From Galerina marginata (taxonomy: Eukaryota; Basidiomycota; Agaricomycetes; Agaricales; Galerinaceae): a stretch of 64,000 bases of DNA. The notes below the pieces were generated by a model, which had not been told where the DNA came from, searched no databases, and was given only the letters and a program-made list of their open reading frames with translations. Where the stretch lies: contig JAECYW010000001.1 of the NCBI GenBank assembly GCA_023014335.1, forward strand, positions 4,402,001 to 4,466,000. Reading direction: 5' to 3'. Below, in pieces: positions 46,600 to 58,901 of this stretch (positions are counted from its first letter, which is position 1; the number at the start of each line of letters is the position of its first letter). A program made the translations under genes and the position numbers.

Positions 46600-49157
46600 G
46601 GCGTGCTGGTGTATGCAATTGGGTTGCCTAGCCAGTAAGTCAGCTAAATTCATACTGGAAGTGAGGGCAGTGTGTTTGCACCGAAGTTCGGAGTTAACGG
46701 CTCAAAGGCCATTCCAATGTCGAAGACTGTGTTACAGCTTTCCAAAATAAATAGGTATAAGACCTTGAAAATTTCAAAATTAATGATTTAGAAGCACCAG
46801 CCACCTTCTCGATGCTCACAAAATAGCGAATCCAAGTAGCATCTCTTCGGCGAATGGGTAAATTTTTTGAAAGGTCCTGTAAGTGATGCTTTACCTCTTA
46901 TACGTTTGATAATAGATGAAGCACTAATTATCGAGATTGAATTAGAGCATTTCTTGTCGAAATATGGTAGGAAGCGGAAATCGTGAAATGAAGAACGACG
47001 ACCTTGTTCCTTGACGCCTTCTCGAAAAAAGGCTTCGCCAGCGTCAAACTGCATTCTATAACTGCCGTCTAAAAAACGAGACCGTGAAGGAGCGATTCAC
47101 CACATTTTGCCACAGTTTAGTAAGGTTCCGACTACAAATTCCAACCACCATCTGAGTGCTTCCTGAGAACTAAGGGCCATCTGAAAGAAGCGTGATTAAT
47201 CTCAAACGATAAAAAAGTGAATCAGATTCACCATGACTAACGAGGCGATGGATTGGAAGTGATGGTGTGAACTTTTAAGAAAAGCCGCGGCAATGTTTGT
47301 CACAATGGAAGACAGGTCCTGTGGTTAGCTTGCCAATTAGCTGTCGAGCAGCCTGGGCACCGTACACTGACCAGTTTGAAAGGCTGTTCACGAGATATCC
47401 CCAGAAGGACGGTACAATGCCAAGCGAGGAGGTTCGATGGTCGACAGGAGGTCGGAGCAGTGGACGAAGAACCGTTCCCAATCTGTTGTGCTCCGCGACC
47501 GACGTCGGATAAACCTAGCGAGCATCATAAGATATATATTCAAGTCTGTTTCGTCTCCTAATACGATAATCGCCGATCTAGAGAATAAAAACTGGGAAAA
47601 AGGTGAGTACGATGGATAATCAGTGAATATATGCGTCAGAAAAGAGACGAGGGAAGGCTTACTGGAAAGAGAAAAGAGCGACGAATAGTTGGAGGAATGC
47701 AATATCAACGGATAATAGAGGAAAGGTGCAGAACCCAAGATGGTGGGTGTGCGAGGTGAGGTGAAAAAGACGCTGTAATATATGCGGAAAAGGGCGGTAA
47801 AGCCCGTCGCCTCAAAACCTTCCTCGAGATTTTCGGCGCTTCACCGAATCGAAGAACATTGTGCGGAAATCCGAAGAGAAACCGACGAAAATGACAAGAG
47901 TGGTGCCCTGGATCAGATATGTGAGCGGTGTCAAGGAGATGCCATGAAAAGGAAGCTTTTGCTGCTCCAAAGAGAGGACGAAGGGGAATAGAACGCGAAT
48001 TCACCAGGTTGTGCTTACTCTGCTGATAGATATTGGGTCAGTCTTCAGGGATAAGAGGTGAAAATTGATGAGATAAACCGTTAAAAGGACGAAAAGCTCA
48101 GAAAAAAGGGTCTAAAGGAGAATAAGGGAAAAGGGGGAGGAGATAGACGAAGGAACAAAGTCCAGACATACCTCTGTTCTCAATAATACACGTCGCCGAC
48201 TTATATCCCAACGTCACTGTCCTGTCCCTGATTCATCTGCTGTCTTTTTAGTAATCGACAGCGCACCGTGCTCCTTGTTGTGGCTAGCAGACCAGTCGCA
48301 GATGGGACGGGGAAAGCTAAGTGGCTGACTCAGAGATGCTGGCGCTGCTCGTGCCGATGTACCTGGTGATGTCCTTGGATGCGAGGAGGGTGGGCTTCCA
48401 TACATCTGTAAAGCTTCGTTAATCACTCCCAGCCACGGAGAGTTGGCGATGTCAATACCAATTCCAGAAAACAAACTTCGAGCATAGCAATTCGCATCGT
48501 GATGATGCTGGAGTCCCGTCGAGTGAAATTGACAGTGAGAGGGAGAGAAGCGCATCCCTAAATCTAGGTTAGTGCGATTGGCGCTCTGCTTATCGATATG
48601 GAGTGAATGAGGACTGAAGCTTGAAGGCAAAAAGTAGCAGTGCTCACAATACTGCATTTCAGTAGTCCAAGCCGTCGGGCGGACGAAACGAGGTTAAAAT
48701 GTTGGTGCTAAAGGCATACAGTATAGCTGAAGGCATTCTGACCATGAAATAGGCCAATCAAGTCAAAGGATGAGTTGTATACGGAGGTGGTTGTTGGAAG
48801 AGTCTTGATCGAGGTTGAAAACGGGAAAATTGGCTTCCGCTCCGAACCGCCCGGATCGCCGGCTTGCCTAGTCCCTTCACGGCGATATCCGACCACTTGC
48901 TCTGTGCATGTCGAACATTCAAGCAGAAAATATGTGGCTTCGAAAAAATACAGAGCGACTCGCCAACTCTGAAGGAACAGCGGCTTATTTCTCCACAACC
49001 AGAGGATTTATTGCCCAAAAGTTCTGCTTTTTTTTTTTTGTTTTTGAGTTTGTTCAGCTTCGTTGAACTCGTAGTCCCTCCAGGATATATACTACTTTAC
49101 CGAACTGTAATGCACTCAATATCTCCTCTACGTTAGAAAAATTGCACGACGGTATAT
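46600..49157. other. Gene-poor stretch
   Basis: It should include the missing N-terminal exons of the DUF6534-like gene. A plus frame at 47782-47991 (charged, 69 codons) and minus frames at 48657-48214 and 49018-48758 have no recognised family and no consistent splice pattern. Confidence 0.3.
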
Positions 49158-50414
49158 TTACGTAGCATTCCACCCGGGAAAATACGGATCCTCATCCAAT
49201 GTCCTCTCTTTCCAGTCCTTCGGTACCCACCCTTTATCCTCCTGCTCTTTCGCCCACAAATCCAGCACAGGTAGAACTACATGCTCGACATGATGAGTCG
49301 ATTTATAATCCAAGTATGGCTGTTTCGCCTCGCGTAGAATTTTAGAGAACAACTTCGGGATATAAGGTTCGTTCCTGAAATCTTCCACCGGCGTAAATAA
49401 CGCCTTGAAGTTAAAGACGATAGCCCGCGATTTCGGGAGACGCCGTAGCGTCTGCCAGTCCACTCTCAGAAATACATTCTTCAGCTCGAGGTTTGGCGCT
49501 TGTTTCTCGCGAAAGCTGAAGTGCGAGTCACCAGGTTGTGAATAAAGCAGTTGACCTATCTCGAGACTCCAGGACCCTCGTTGGATGGGCTTCTCGCTGG
49601 GCATATTCGTAAAATACCTAAGGAACCGTTCAAGTTGAGCTACTATTCATGTTTTAAAACGTACCTGTCCATGGACGACTGCATCCTTTCTTTATAATCA
49701 GGAACAGGGCCGTGAACTTCGTGTAGTGGCTTTCCCATCTTCTCTGCGAGTCTCCAGCCTACAGCGGAGCACGACACCGCGGCGCGTAGAACGTACAATC
49801 CTGTACGCGTGTCTTCTTGCACGATCAGAAAGTCCTCCGGGACGTGTTCAAGAAGAAACTCGAGAGGGTTAACGACCTTCGTGTTCGACGAAGTCCCGAG
49901 GATTCGATTGAGAAATATTCCTGACCTCCAGTTAACCTGGAAATGATTAGGATATCGCACGCAGAGAAACTGGATAACCATCTCCATGAGTTCCTTGCAC
50001 GCCGAACCGCTTCCTGGCAGCATGTCGATGATAGCTTTCCCGTGGTCCGCGTGTAGCCGCTTACGCTGCGCGATTCGTTCACGATAGGTAGATTCAAGTT
50101 CTATCCACCAGTCAGGCTCCATTTTCTTTAATGCTAATCGAAATTCGTGATAGTAAGCCTATATCAATCGGTTAGGTTGAAATATACGCACCCATGTTCT
50201 GGTGGTACTCCCATCGAAACGGACGATAAGGCCTAGGTTTCGCCTTATCAATATCGAAATCCCATAGCGGAGTAGGCGGAGCAACGCCGGATAGCTTGAA
50301 GTAGTTGGGTGGTCCAGAGGTGACGTAGTGCCGAGAGACCTTGTAAATGGTCAGGCATACGAGAAATATAATAGCCAAGTAGTACAAGAGCGGCTCAAAT
50401 TCAGTCGTGTTCAT
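49158..50414 (-). CDS. DUF3445 (heme-dependent oxidative N-demethylase-like) protein with N-terminal membrane anchor, 3 exons, 383 aa, intact
   Basis: Exons 50414-50192, 50133-49665 and 49617-49158 join in phase. Residues about 9-27 (LLYYLAIIFLVCLTIYKV) form one membrane anchor. The rest follows the DUF3445 family: PFRWEYHQNMALKKMEPDWW near the start, then VPEDFLIVQED, AAVSCSAVGWRLAEKMGKPL with HEVHGPVP, RGSWSLEIGQLLYS, LRVDWQTLRRLPKSRAIVF and a final WNAT. Bacterial relatives with this domain are subunits of heme-dependent oxidative demethylases that remove methyl groups from amines. The fungal, membrane-bound form probably faces the ER or vesicle surface; its substrate is unknown. Length and motif order look complete. 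Confidence 0.9.
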
Positions 50415-51362
50415 GGTGAATGAGAGTGCGTGGGGTGCGAATATTTGCTACAAGCAACGGGCAGTTTCAACCACATGGTTATATTTAGACAAGGGTGAGA
50501 AGGAAGGCGATTTTTCGTTGTGGGAGAACGAGCGATCCCTGTAAATGACTTCCTGGAGGCCATGTTGTGCAGCCACGGATAGGAAAAGAGCTTCGAGAGA
50601 GACAAGAGCTGCTCTTTTCAGGTCCCATATTCATAGTTCACCTGAAGGATCACAGTTGTACAGCAGTTTTTGAGCGTCACGGACCTGATGGAGGAGGGCG
50701 ACAGTTTGAGACGATAGCTTGTGATGTTGTGGCTGTGAGGCAAATATTCAATCTCAGTGATCTAATCTAATCTTTGTCTAATCTAGAGTTATTGCGTCTT
50801 CGTTCGTGAATCATCAGACTGAGAATACGATGAAGAGCACATCCGACAAGCTATTAATCCCGTTGCGGATATTCGTATCAGACAGCCTTTAGTCTGTATA
50901 CCGGCACAATTCCTTCAAACCCGAGGGTATTACGAGGAATTACGAAAGGAAGTCTTCACAAACTCATGCAAGCGTTCTACAAGACAACAACGAGGAACTT
51001 GAGCGGCTAACTATGCAGAAACATTTTTTCCCGTGTTTCAGAGAAGCCGTAAGCAGTTTCATGGTTACCTCCCACTGGAAGTCTCTTGTTTTTTCTCGGT
51101 CAAACAGTTCGTAAGGGCGAGATGACAACTGGAAGAATAAAATATAACAGTTTCCACTAATTAGAAGTGACCGAAAACATGTCGGCGAACTCACGCTCTC
51201 CCTTCTCTTCACACATCGGGTCGATTTACCCTTCCATGTGCGGAGGTATAAATGCTGTAGGAGTTCATAAGACCAGCAGAATTCCCGAATTCCTCTAGCC
51301 CAGTGCCTTCCATTTCAATGTTGTTGAAATTTAGGTATGTCGATTCGCTTTTATCGCTATGC
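50415..51362. other. Intergenic between divergent genes
   Basis: It separates the DUF3445 gene (minus) from the Kre9-like gene (plus), so it holds both promoters. No TATA box stands out. A run of aatctaatctttgtctaatct lies near 50,760-50,785. Confidence 0.35.
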
Positions 51363-51859
51363 ATGTTTTCTAAATTAAACAGTAGCCTTCTCACTGCGCT
51401 CACTCCACTGGTGACCGCCCTCTCGGTTAGCGTCCCAAAAAACCACATAGCCCTTGGCGAAGCGGTCACCTTCACATGGGATTTCACTCCAAATGTTGAT
51501 CCGTACGTTTTGCCATCGCAAAAGCCGCTGTAGATTAACTTCTGACGCCATCCGATTTTAGCACAACTTTTTCTTTGGCACTCATTAACCAGGACCAAAA
51601 CACGAAATATGTGCTCTCAGACAACATCGATAGCACGACTGGACAAGTTACCTTAGCGATGCTAATTTTTATTCCAGTCGGGTAAGAACCCGGAACATAA
51701 TCTTGAGGATTGTTTGCTGAGACGAATTGGCGATCGTTTAGAGATAATTATATTTTCGAAGCATCACGCGTTTTCGAGACTATTGGTGTCATTCACATTG
51801 GTCCTGGAGACGCATCCTTGACCAATACTGGGGCTCCACCAACTGTACCGACTCACTAA
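51363..51859 (+). CDS. Small secreted Kre9/Knh1-like protein, 3 exons, 125 aa
   Basis: Exons 51363-51502, 51562-51681 and 51742-51859 join in phase. Residues 1 to about 19 form a signal peptide (LLTALTPLVTA). The mature part is one beta-rich domain: LSVSVPKNHIALGEAVTFTW, then FSLALINQDQNTKY with a SDNIDSTTGQV turn, then NYIFEASR and a closing strand. This order (G-x-x-V-T-F-x-W, then a hydrophobic strand with ALINQ, then Y-x-F-x-A) fits the Kre9/Knh1 N-terminal domain found in fungal cell-wall and small secreted proteins. It lacks the Ser/Thr-rich tail and GPI signal of longer members, so it is probably released. Function in wall glucan is suggested for the family, not shown here. Confidence 0.7.
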
Positions 51860-52711
51860 ACTACGAACAGATGTCCAGCATTGAAATTTAATTGGATCAT
51901 GCACGGCGGCTCCATTCACCCTAAATACCTTTGCATAAATAGATTGACAGTCAGCCTTGAAAAATACAGTTTACACAAGAATCGCGATAATAATAGCTTC
52001 TGCGAGCTGAATGCCGAAGAATTCAACTGGCAGGTTTGAATAAAAAATAGACGTGAAGCCGTATGAATTGCATATTTCCTATCCTTACCAAAAAGACCGA
52101 AATGGGAATGGCTCAAGTAGACGGCGGCACAAAAGAACGATGAGTAAGGAAAAAAAAATTTGGCAAAGGGGCCCTGTTTCACCATGTCCTTCACCGCTCC
52201 CTTTAAAAGCAAAAAAGAAATCGATGGTGGGACAGGCGGGACGAGGCTGTATACATACTTGAGTATATGGAAGGACACAGCACCGCATTGGTGAGAAATG
52301 CGAAGCCCGCGATGTTGAAAAAGGAGACAGAACCACAGCAAATGAACTTAGTTATATCCAGCACCGAGTAGTGAGTCTACTGATGGCGAACAGCCACTGA
52401 ACTGGTTGCGATTTTTGCGTGCATCAGCATGGAAAGTTCAGTCAGTTAAATTTGGCGTGGTCGTGTCTAGTAATGCCTATTGATAAGGCTGAAAGAAAAT
52501 AGCAACGTCGAGGCTGACGTTTTCGGAAACGTTAGACACGTTTGTTCCACGTAAGTTGGCGGCATATTAGTTCTTCCACAGTCCCATAAGAAGCTGTGTC
52601 TAGTACCTGATGTTGAATCTCCTTCTCCTTCTCGCAATTGCCAACAACTTCTCCCTGATCTCGAAAACCCGCCCCACGTTCCTCCGATAAATTTCATTCT
52701 CGCCGTAATGA
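51860..52711. other. Intergenic, nothing recognised
   Basis: Only short frames on the minus strand. A polyadenosine run (aaaaaaaa) lies near 52,150. Confidence 0.3.
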
Positions 52712-53295
52712 ATGGCGGAATCAGCTGCTCCTCTCGATGACGCTACTCACAGAAGTAATCAATTTGAAGGGCAGGCCCACCTTCCCGCTAGAAGGACATC
52801 GACCTTGAAGAAACTCATAACTATTAGTTTTGTGTTATCCACCCTCACCATCGCTATACTTATAGCAAATTATATCCTCATCAACCATGCGCCGTTTATT
52901 CGTACTAGGTGGGGTACTCAGCAATCGTCTAGGGCACTCGCAATAATTGTACGTACCAAGGCCAGCAGGCCAAGCACTGCCCGTAAATATTTAAATGACG
53001 AAACCTATTAGGCATTCGTAGTAATCATCGTCTCCGCCTTCAATGTTCTCGTCAAAATCCCAAACCTGCTCAACATGATCGTCGATATCGTACTCGCGGT
53101 ATGCCTCATAGAATGGACGTTCGGCCTCATTGTCAGCTTCCCCAGCGGTGACTAGTGCACTCCATGGGGAAGCGGTCCGAACCAGCAACCAGATCCGAAA
53201 TCAGTGAAGACTGGAAGTTGACGGTAATAATTTTGACGGGGATCGCTGCTGGCTTAGGAGGCATACTGGGGTACATTTTTTTGCTCCGCTTATAA
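52712..53295 (+). CDS. Small multipass membrane protein, 3 exons, about 160 aa
   Basis: Exon 1 (52712-52948) encodes a soluble N terminus and a first helix (LITISFVLSTLTIAILIANY). A GTACGT donor joins in phase to exon 2 (53012-53147), with helices AFVVIIVSAFNVLVKIPNLL and IVDIVLAVCLIEWTFGLIVS. The last helix (LTVIILTGIAAGLGGILGYI) lies in exon 3, about 53186-53295; the in-phase intron before it would be only 38 bases, so this splice is uncertain. Agaricomycetes have many such four-helix proteins of unknown role, usually with the same order of helices and a charged ISEDWK-like loop. No signal peptide is separate from the first helix. Confidence 0.6.
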
Positions 53296-54574
53296 ATCAT
53301 GCTGCACGAAACGATCACTGGAAGCGTATTCACGAAAATGAGAGGATTACTTACTAGTTCTCGTTCAACAGCATCATTCGGATCAGTTTGTTGGTCCTTC
53401 GAAGTACCGAAATCTTCAGAACCAAATTTTGGAAGATACCGGCCACCTGGTCTATTCCAACCGGGCAGATTAGCTTCCAGATCAGTCTGAAGGTTGTAGG
53501 AGAGGAAGGTGGTACAACTGGAGGCTGTGAGGGACAAAGTACCGATGCCAGTTCTGGGTCAGGACATGGGCCATTTATACCTGTAGCCAAGGGACAAATG
53601 CAATACCCAAAAAAACTGTTCATGAGTGAATATTAAGTAAAGGGAAGGGAACGCGTCGAGTATCCAAATAAATAAGGTTTCGTAGTGCAGAAGGATCGGC
53701 CTCACATCTCTAAAAGGTTTTTTCCAAGAATTTGACGGTTCCGCGGACATACGACATTCAAGTACCTGGTAATACCACAATCCGGTGAGATTCATGCATT
53801 CACGTCTTTTGATAGGCAGTGATCCCAGTCCAGCGTCTAGATAAGAGGGCGCATTTACAACACATTACGATATCCAACTAAGACGAATAAATGACTGAAG
53901 CACAAGAATTCCTAGTCCGTGGTCAAAGTTTGTCAATGCGAGTAATTTTCTAGGCGTCGTTGACGACCGAGTTACAGTAACTAAATAACTGCCTGAAGTC
54001 ACTGCCCTGCCTTTCAGAACGATTCAAGAACCCCGAGCTGCCAGTGCGAGTCCCAGTTTCTAAAACCGGGTTCAAGGGACCGCACGATCGACTACATAAC
54101 ATTCTGGCCCAATCACCGCCGAAGCTCCAGGAGCCGTCAGAGACTCAGAGGGTAGCAGGATATGAGCGTGACAGAAAGACTGTTATTTGGCTGGTTTTTG
54201 GGGCACTGGAACCGAGAACTAGAGTCTGATAGAAAGTAAATGCAGACTCATACAGAAGATCGTACTTGCCATAGTATACTCAAGTGGTATGTAGAGGCCG
54301 GTGGACGTGTTGGTGGGTGATCGATGATCGATGATCAGGAATAAGGCTGGCGAAAATGGGTTAGGGTTCACATGTTCACAACACGACGTTATCAACTTTG
54401 AATGTGTGTTGTAACCCACCCTCATCAGCACCCGTCGTCATCAACGCACCGGCGACCCAGATATGGAGTAAGCGGCTTTGCAGACGCTCAGACTTCTACA
54501 AAAACCTCGCCCGAAAGAGAATTTGCGTTAGTGTACTGCCATTTCTCTGATTGCAGAAAATGATTGACGAGACA
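53296..54574. other. Nothing recognised
   Basis: Short frames only. A gatcgatgatcgatgatc run lies near 54,320-54,338. Confidence 0.3.
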
Positions 54575-57320
54575 TTAAATGCATAAAGTCTTTAGGTTAA
54601 CGCCCCTGCCCTCGCTGCTCCCACCAATGCACGGGGCACAACCACCCACCCCAAACGGCGTCCACGACGACGAACTGGTTGAAGTCGACGACTGGACGCT
54701 TACCGCCGTCGTAGCCTCACCCGTCCCCGCCACCTCGTCCTCGCTGCCCATGGCCAGCACTTCCGTCCCGCCGTCAACCTCAACATCCACGCTCTCAATA
54801 ACCATCGAAGCCCTCCCCCCCTCAAAGCACACACAACCCGCTCCTGTCCTTCCAAACCCACCCCGGCGTACTGCCACCCACATACAGGCTGCACACCACC
54901 CTCCCCATCCCCGCCTCGCGGCTTATAACGCCGTTCATCACGCCGTCCTCGTCACCTCGCGGACCCGATCAACACATATGTGCATCTGGTGATGCCAAAG
55001 CCGTATATGCATCTTGTGGGTCCGCCGTTTGAGATTGCTCGGATGGTTTGTGAGGAATGGGTGTAGGTCGAATGCAGCGCTGAGGCCGGTTTTGTGTGCG
55101 GGGGCGGGGGGGAAAGAGAACGTGAAAGAGTCGAAGAAGGTGCTCGGGACCACGAAAGCGAATTCTGGCTCGAATGGGAGGGGAAAGGAACGTGCCATCG
55201 ACCACGATGCAGACTCGTCTGGGTCTACGCTATCTTTCGTGCTCTGCGCGACCTTAAAGCAGGCGAGGAGGTCGTGCTGGGCTGGGAGTGGGACGACAGG
55301 AACGCGGTGCACAGCTTGCCTGTGCTGCTGAACACACCAGGGATGATCCCGTGAGTTTTCGCCCCTCTTTCTTTTCGTATCACACGTGTATTCACTCTCT
55401 AGTCCTCGTCCTCCTTTTACTTCAATCTCGCATCTGAATTCGTGCTCGCCCGATATTTCCTCAACGCCAACCTCAATGTCGAACTCGCATTCGCACCCAC
55501 ACCCCAATGGAACCTCAAACTCGAACTCAAACCCAAACTCAACATACGACCCACACCCACCCAGCCCGCAGCAAGTCCAGCGCCTTCGACACCAAATGAC
55601 GAACATTTTCATCAACGTCCACTACCTGCGCGTGCGGAGCCCGCGCGAAAGACTGCGCTCTCACCCAAATGGCTGCGTTCGTCGATGCTCAAGACGATTT
55701 CCTAGTCATGCACCCCTTTCGCAATGGACATTGGCATTGGCAGAAGAACGGGGTCGAGGAGGACTGGAGGGAGGTTAACCTTGGCCCGCTTGTAGGGAGG
55801 AAGAGGGGGGTTTAAGACGAGGGAGAGGATCCCGTTTAGTAGGCCGATGGGGGTATGGAGATGGATGTTGAGGTTGAGGCTGAGGCTGGGTCGACGGAGG
55901 GGGCGGCGCACGCGCAGGCGGGCGAGGCAAAACCGGGTCGGGCAGGAGTTAATGGACGAGTCAAGGCGAATGGTTTCGTTGTTGCTAATGGGAGGAAGAC
56001 CATCCCGCCCCCGCCTGTTCCCAGCATCTTGTTTTCGGGATCGCCAACGCCTACGCCTGCGAGTCCGGACTTACGAAAGGTGGTAAAGGGAAGGAGAAAA
56101 CCGCCAGGGACGATGCTGAACGAGGCGAGGATCTTGGAGGTCAGCCTACTTCAGTTAAACGTATGTCTCTTTTTCTCTTCAATCTTTTTGTTATCCTATT
56201 TTTGTCATCTTTCCACGTAAACCTCAAACTAACGACCTAAAAACGTTCTTTAGCCTACAACCCACCACCACCGTTAACGCCGGGCTCGAAAGCTCAACCC
56301 TCATCGCCCTCGTCGCTGTTGTTGCTCGCTCAAGAGCACCAGGCACAGAAATCACCCCGTCTGCCGGACCCACCAGATGGAGGTGTGGGCGGTACCGCGC
56401 ACGACATAGAAGCACCAGAAACCGTCGTAGGCGTCGAGGACGAAGATAAGATGCCCGCGAAGGTGCGGAAGAAGTGGATTTACCGCGAGCTGGAAGCGCT
56501 GACTGCGGGGAACGGGAGAGATCCCAGTTTAAGTCCGCGATTGGGGTCTGCTTCAAGCGGTGCGGGCTCGCATGAGCTCGATGAGGTTTTTACAGGTTCT
56601 GCTGATGGGTGGGTGGGTTTGGGCATTCGGATCGAGGACAATCTGAATTATCGAGGTACGTTTCAATATATTTCTTTCGCGAGAGTCAAGTTCGCTGATA
56701 TATTTAAATTAGACGACAACGACACCCACCTGCACCTCCAATTACTGCGCGACCGCGAACGACAGCTTGAGAAGGGCATGGCCATGCCTCCCTCGGCCTT
56801 ACCAGCATCAGCGTCACTCCCAGGAACGTCAACGTCGCCATCAACAACGGCCACGTCACACACAACGTCGTTCAGGACCACGAAACCTCACCAACCAACC
56901 ACTTTCCCCGCAAATCCAGCTCCTCACTCCCACTCCGACACCTTCATTATCTGTACCACCATCGTTGGCTGCCTCTCAGCCGTTGTCAGCGACTGGCACG
57001 TCGCCGCTGAACTCGTTCGCGAACTTGTCGTTACTGTCGCCAGCGTTGATCTTGCAGGCTCACGCACCTCCACCACCGCCTTCTACGTCTGCCGGGGCAT
57101 CTGTATCGTCACCAGGAGCTTCAGGAGCCCCACCACCGCCAGCTCCAGTCCACGAATCCCAATCAACGAAGCACGCATCGCCTCCCTTCCCCCTCCCGCG
57201 GCCCCATTCGTTCTCGCGACGCTAGCTCCCAGCCAGCCCGGATGCGGATTCGCAGGGAAAGTTACAACCCCAGCCGCAGCTGCACTCGTCCGAGGAGACG
57301 TGGACGCCTATTCGTCGTGA
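54575..57320 (+). pseudogene. SET-domain protein gene (Set3/Set4-like), broken by several frameshifts
   Basis: In successive frames the sequence reads ADPINTYVHLVMPKPYMHLV (54,956), then FVRNGCRSNAALRPVLC (55,046), RALRDLKAGEEVVLGWEWDD (55,240-55,300) with a NAVHSLPVLL tail, QVQRLRHQMTNI (55,571), SSTSTTCACGARAKDCALTQ (about 55,610) and HPFRNGHWHWQKNGVEEDW (about 55,710). This order is that of the SET domain (R-S-x-C-x-x-N-A, D-L-x-x-G-E-E) and post-SET cysteines of Set3/Set4-type mushroom proteins. The pieces lie in different frames, and short stretches expected between them (after GPPFEIA, before ALRDLK, after MTNI) are missing, so small deletions have shifted the frame. The 5' PHD region is absent. 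The later part (55,855-57,320) is low-complexity, with DEDKMPAKVRKKWI. Confidence 0.65.
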
Positions 57321-57436
57321 TGATGCTGGTTTATCGCGCAGATCCAGGAGCCCGTCTGGCTCTTCCACGTCGAGAACGCCAGAGCTCGCGTTGCAGCACC
57401 ATCGTCGAGTTCAACATCGACATTGCGGCAGGTTGA

Positions 57437-58901
57437 TGGCAAGCTCCTGTGCTGCCTGCTCAGGACAGGGAGGATGTTGAGGCTTCTGCGACGATAAGAC
57501 GTGCAAGGTCGTGCGAGGGTAAGTTTCATCCAATCAACATAGATCATGCCATTTCCACTAATGTGCGGTTAGGGTTCGGCGACTCCATTTTGTGATGGTG
57601 AATTAGGTGCGGGTCATTTGAATTTCGATTCTTTTCTCCTGTACACAGACCAGTCTTTGCCCTTCTGATCAATATATTCAGTACCATTTTCGACGCGCAT
57701 AAACTTAGGCGTAAATCTGAATTCCCTCTCAATCTAGGTAATGCGTTCTTTTATCTTTTTCGTAAGGCTCTGACTTCATCATGAACATAACAGCATATCT
57801 GCGAGCACGGCATCATCATCAGTAAACGAAATGTGATAATTTGATCCTTGGGTTGAAGTCTCGCGTGCGTCCCCAGACGTTATGACTTATGATGTTTATA
57901 TATGGCTTTGCATTGGTGGAATGTCTCGGTAGAATTGACAGCAAGTGAACGTACTCCCGTACATAGGCCGGTAACTATTAGTCTTATTCCAATTATTATG
58001 CGTATATTGTTGGGCGGCGAGTGCACGGGTAATTGACGTTGTGCTTATCAATGAGTTTGATAGTTACACGGGAGTTTCTTTATTGTCTATTCTATCTGAG
58101 CTATTCCTGGGATGGGTGGTCTTCCCGTTGAAGTCATTTGTGCCCCTCGTGGCTTCCCCAACATCCTAGTAGAAGATAAGCGACATCCTCGTATCATCCG
58201 CGAAATTTGCGTTTATCCGACGGGCTTTCAGACTCAGACCCTCTCCCTCCTGACTTTGCCTCACCTCACAGCGAGACTTCAACACCCCCGCTTCCGCAAG
58301 TTCAATTTCCACTCCCAGTTCCACCGTTCTGTTAGCCACATAACGAGAAAAGTCCAATGGGCGGTAGAAATGGGTTGAATTTGATGACTAAGGGGTGGGC
58401 CTCAGTCATACGCCTACAACGAGCCAATGTAGGATAGGGGAAACCTTGCGATTTGGCCCTGCCTCAGCTTGTATAAAAAAGAAGGTAGGGCAGTCCGAGT
58501 TGAAGTGCCGTCATCGGACTTGCCTTGCGGGCCAACGCTGCGCGTGGCATGTACGAGACCCGACTTGAAACAGTGCCAGTCTCGTGGGCTTGCACTAAAG
58601 TCAGGTGAGCCGGCAACTGGATTAATATCTCTGAATGCTATTGACAAAAGCATGGTAGATGCAATGTAGTAGTGGAATCTGGCTCGGGAAGGCCGAGCAC
58701 TGATTAGATTAGATGGCATTAGTAGCACAGCTTGTCCGTCTGTAGACAGACGCGGTCAAGTGACGGAGACATCACTGCTTGCTCCAACATTGCGTGCCAT
58801 CTGTTTGCGCGCCTGCTCTATGCGCCTCCGAGCCTTCCCAGATTCGAGTTGTGATAGGTCTACTTCAATGTAATTTTTTTAAGCGCCTTCACGATTTTTT
58901 G
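57437..58901. other. Intergenic, nothing recognised
   Basis: Plus frames at 58112-58378 and 58469-58669 have no family resemblance and no splice support. Confidence 0.3.

Noticed and set aside
54575..54883. 102-codon minus-strand frame
   Set aside because: Shadow of the SET-domain relic on the plus strand.
56319..57320. 333-codon plus frame as a separate gene
   Set aside because: Its start continues the SET-gene relic, and the second half is low-complexity Ser/Thr/Pro sequence open in several frames.
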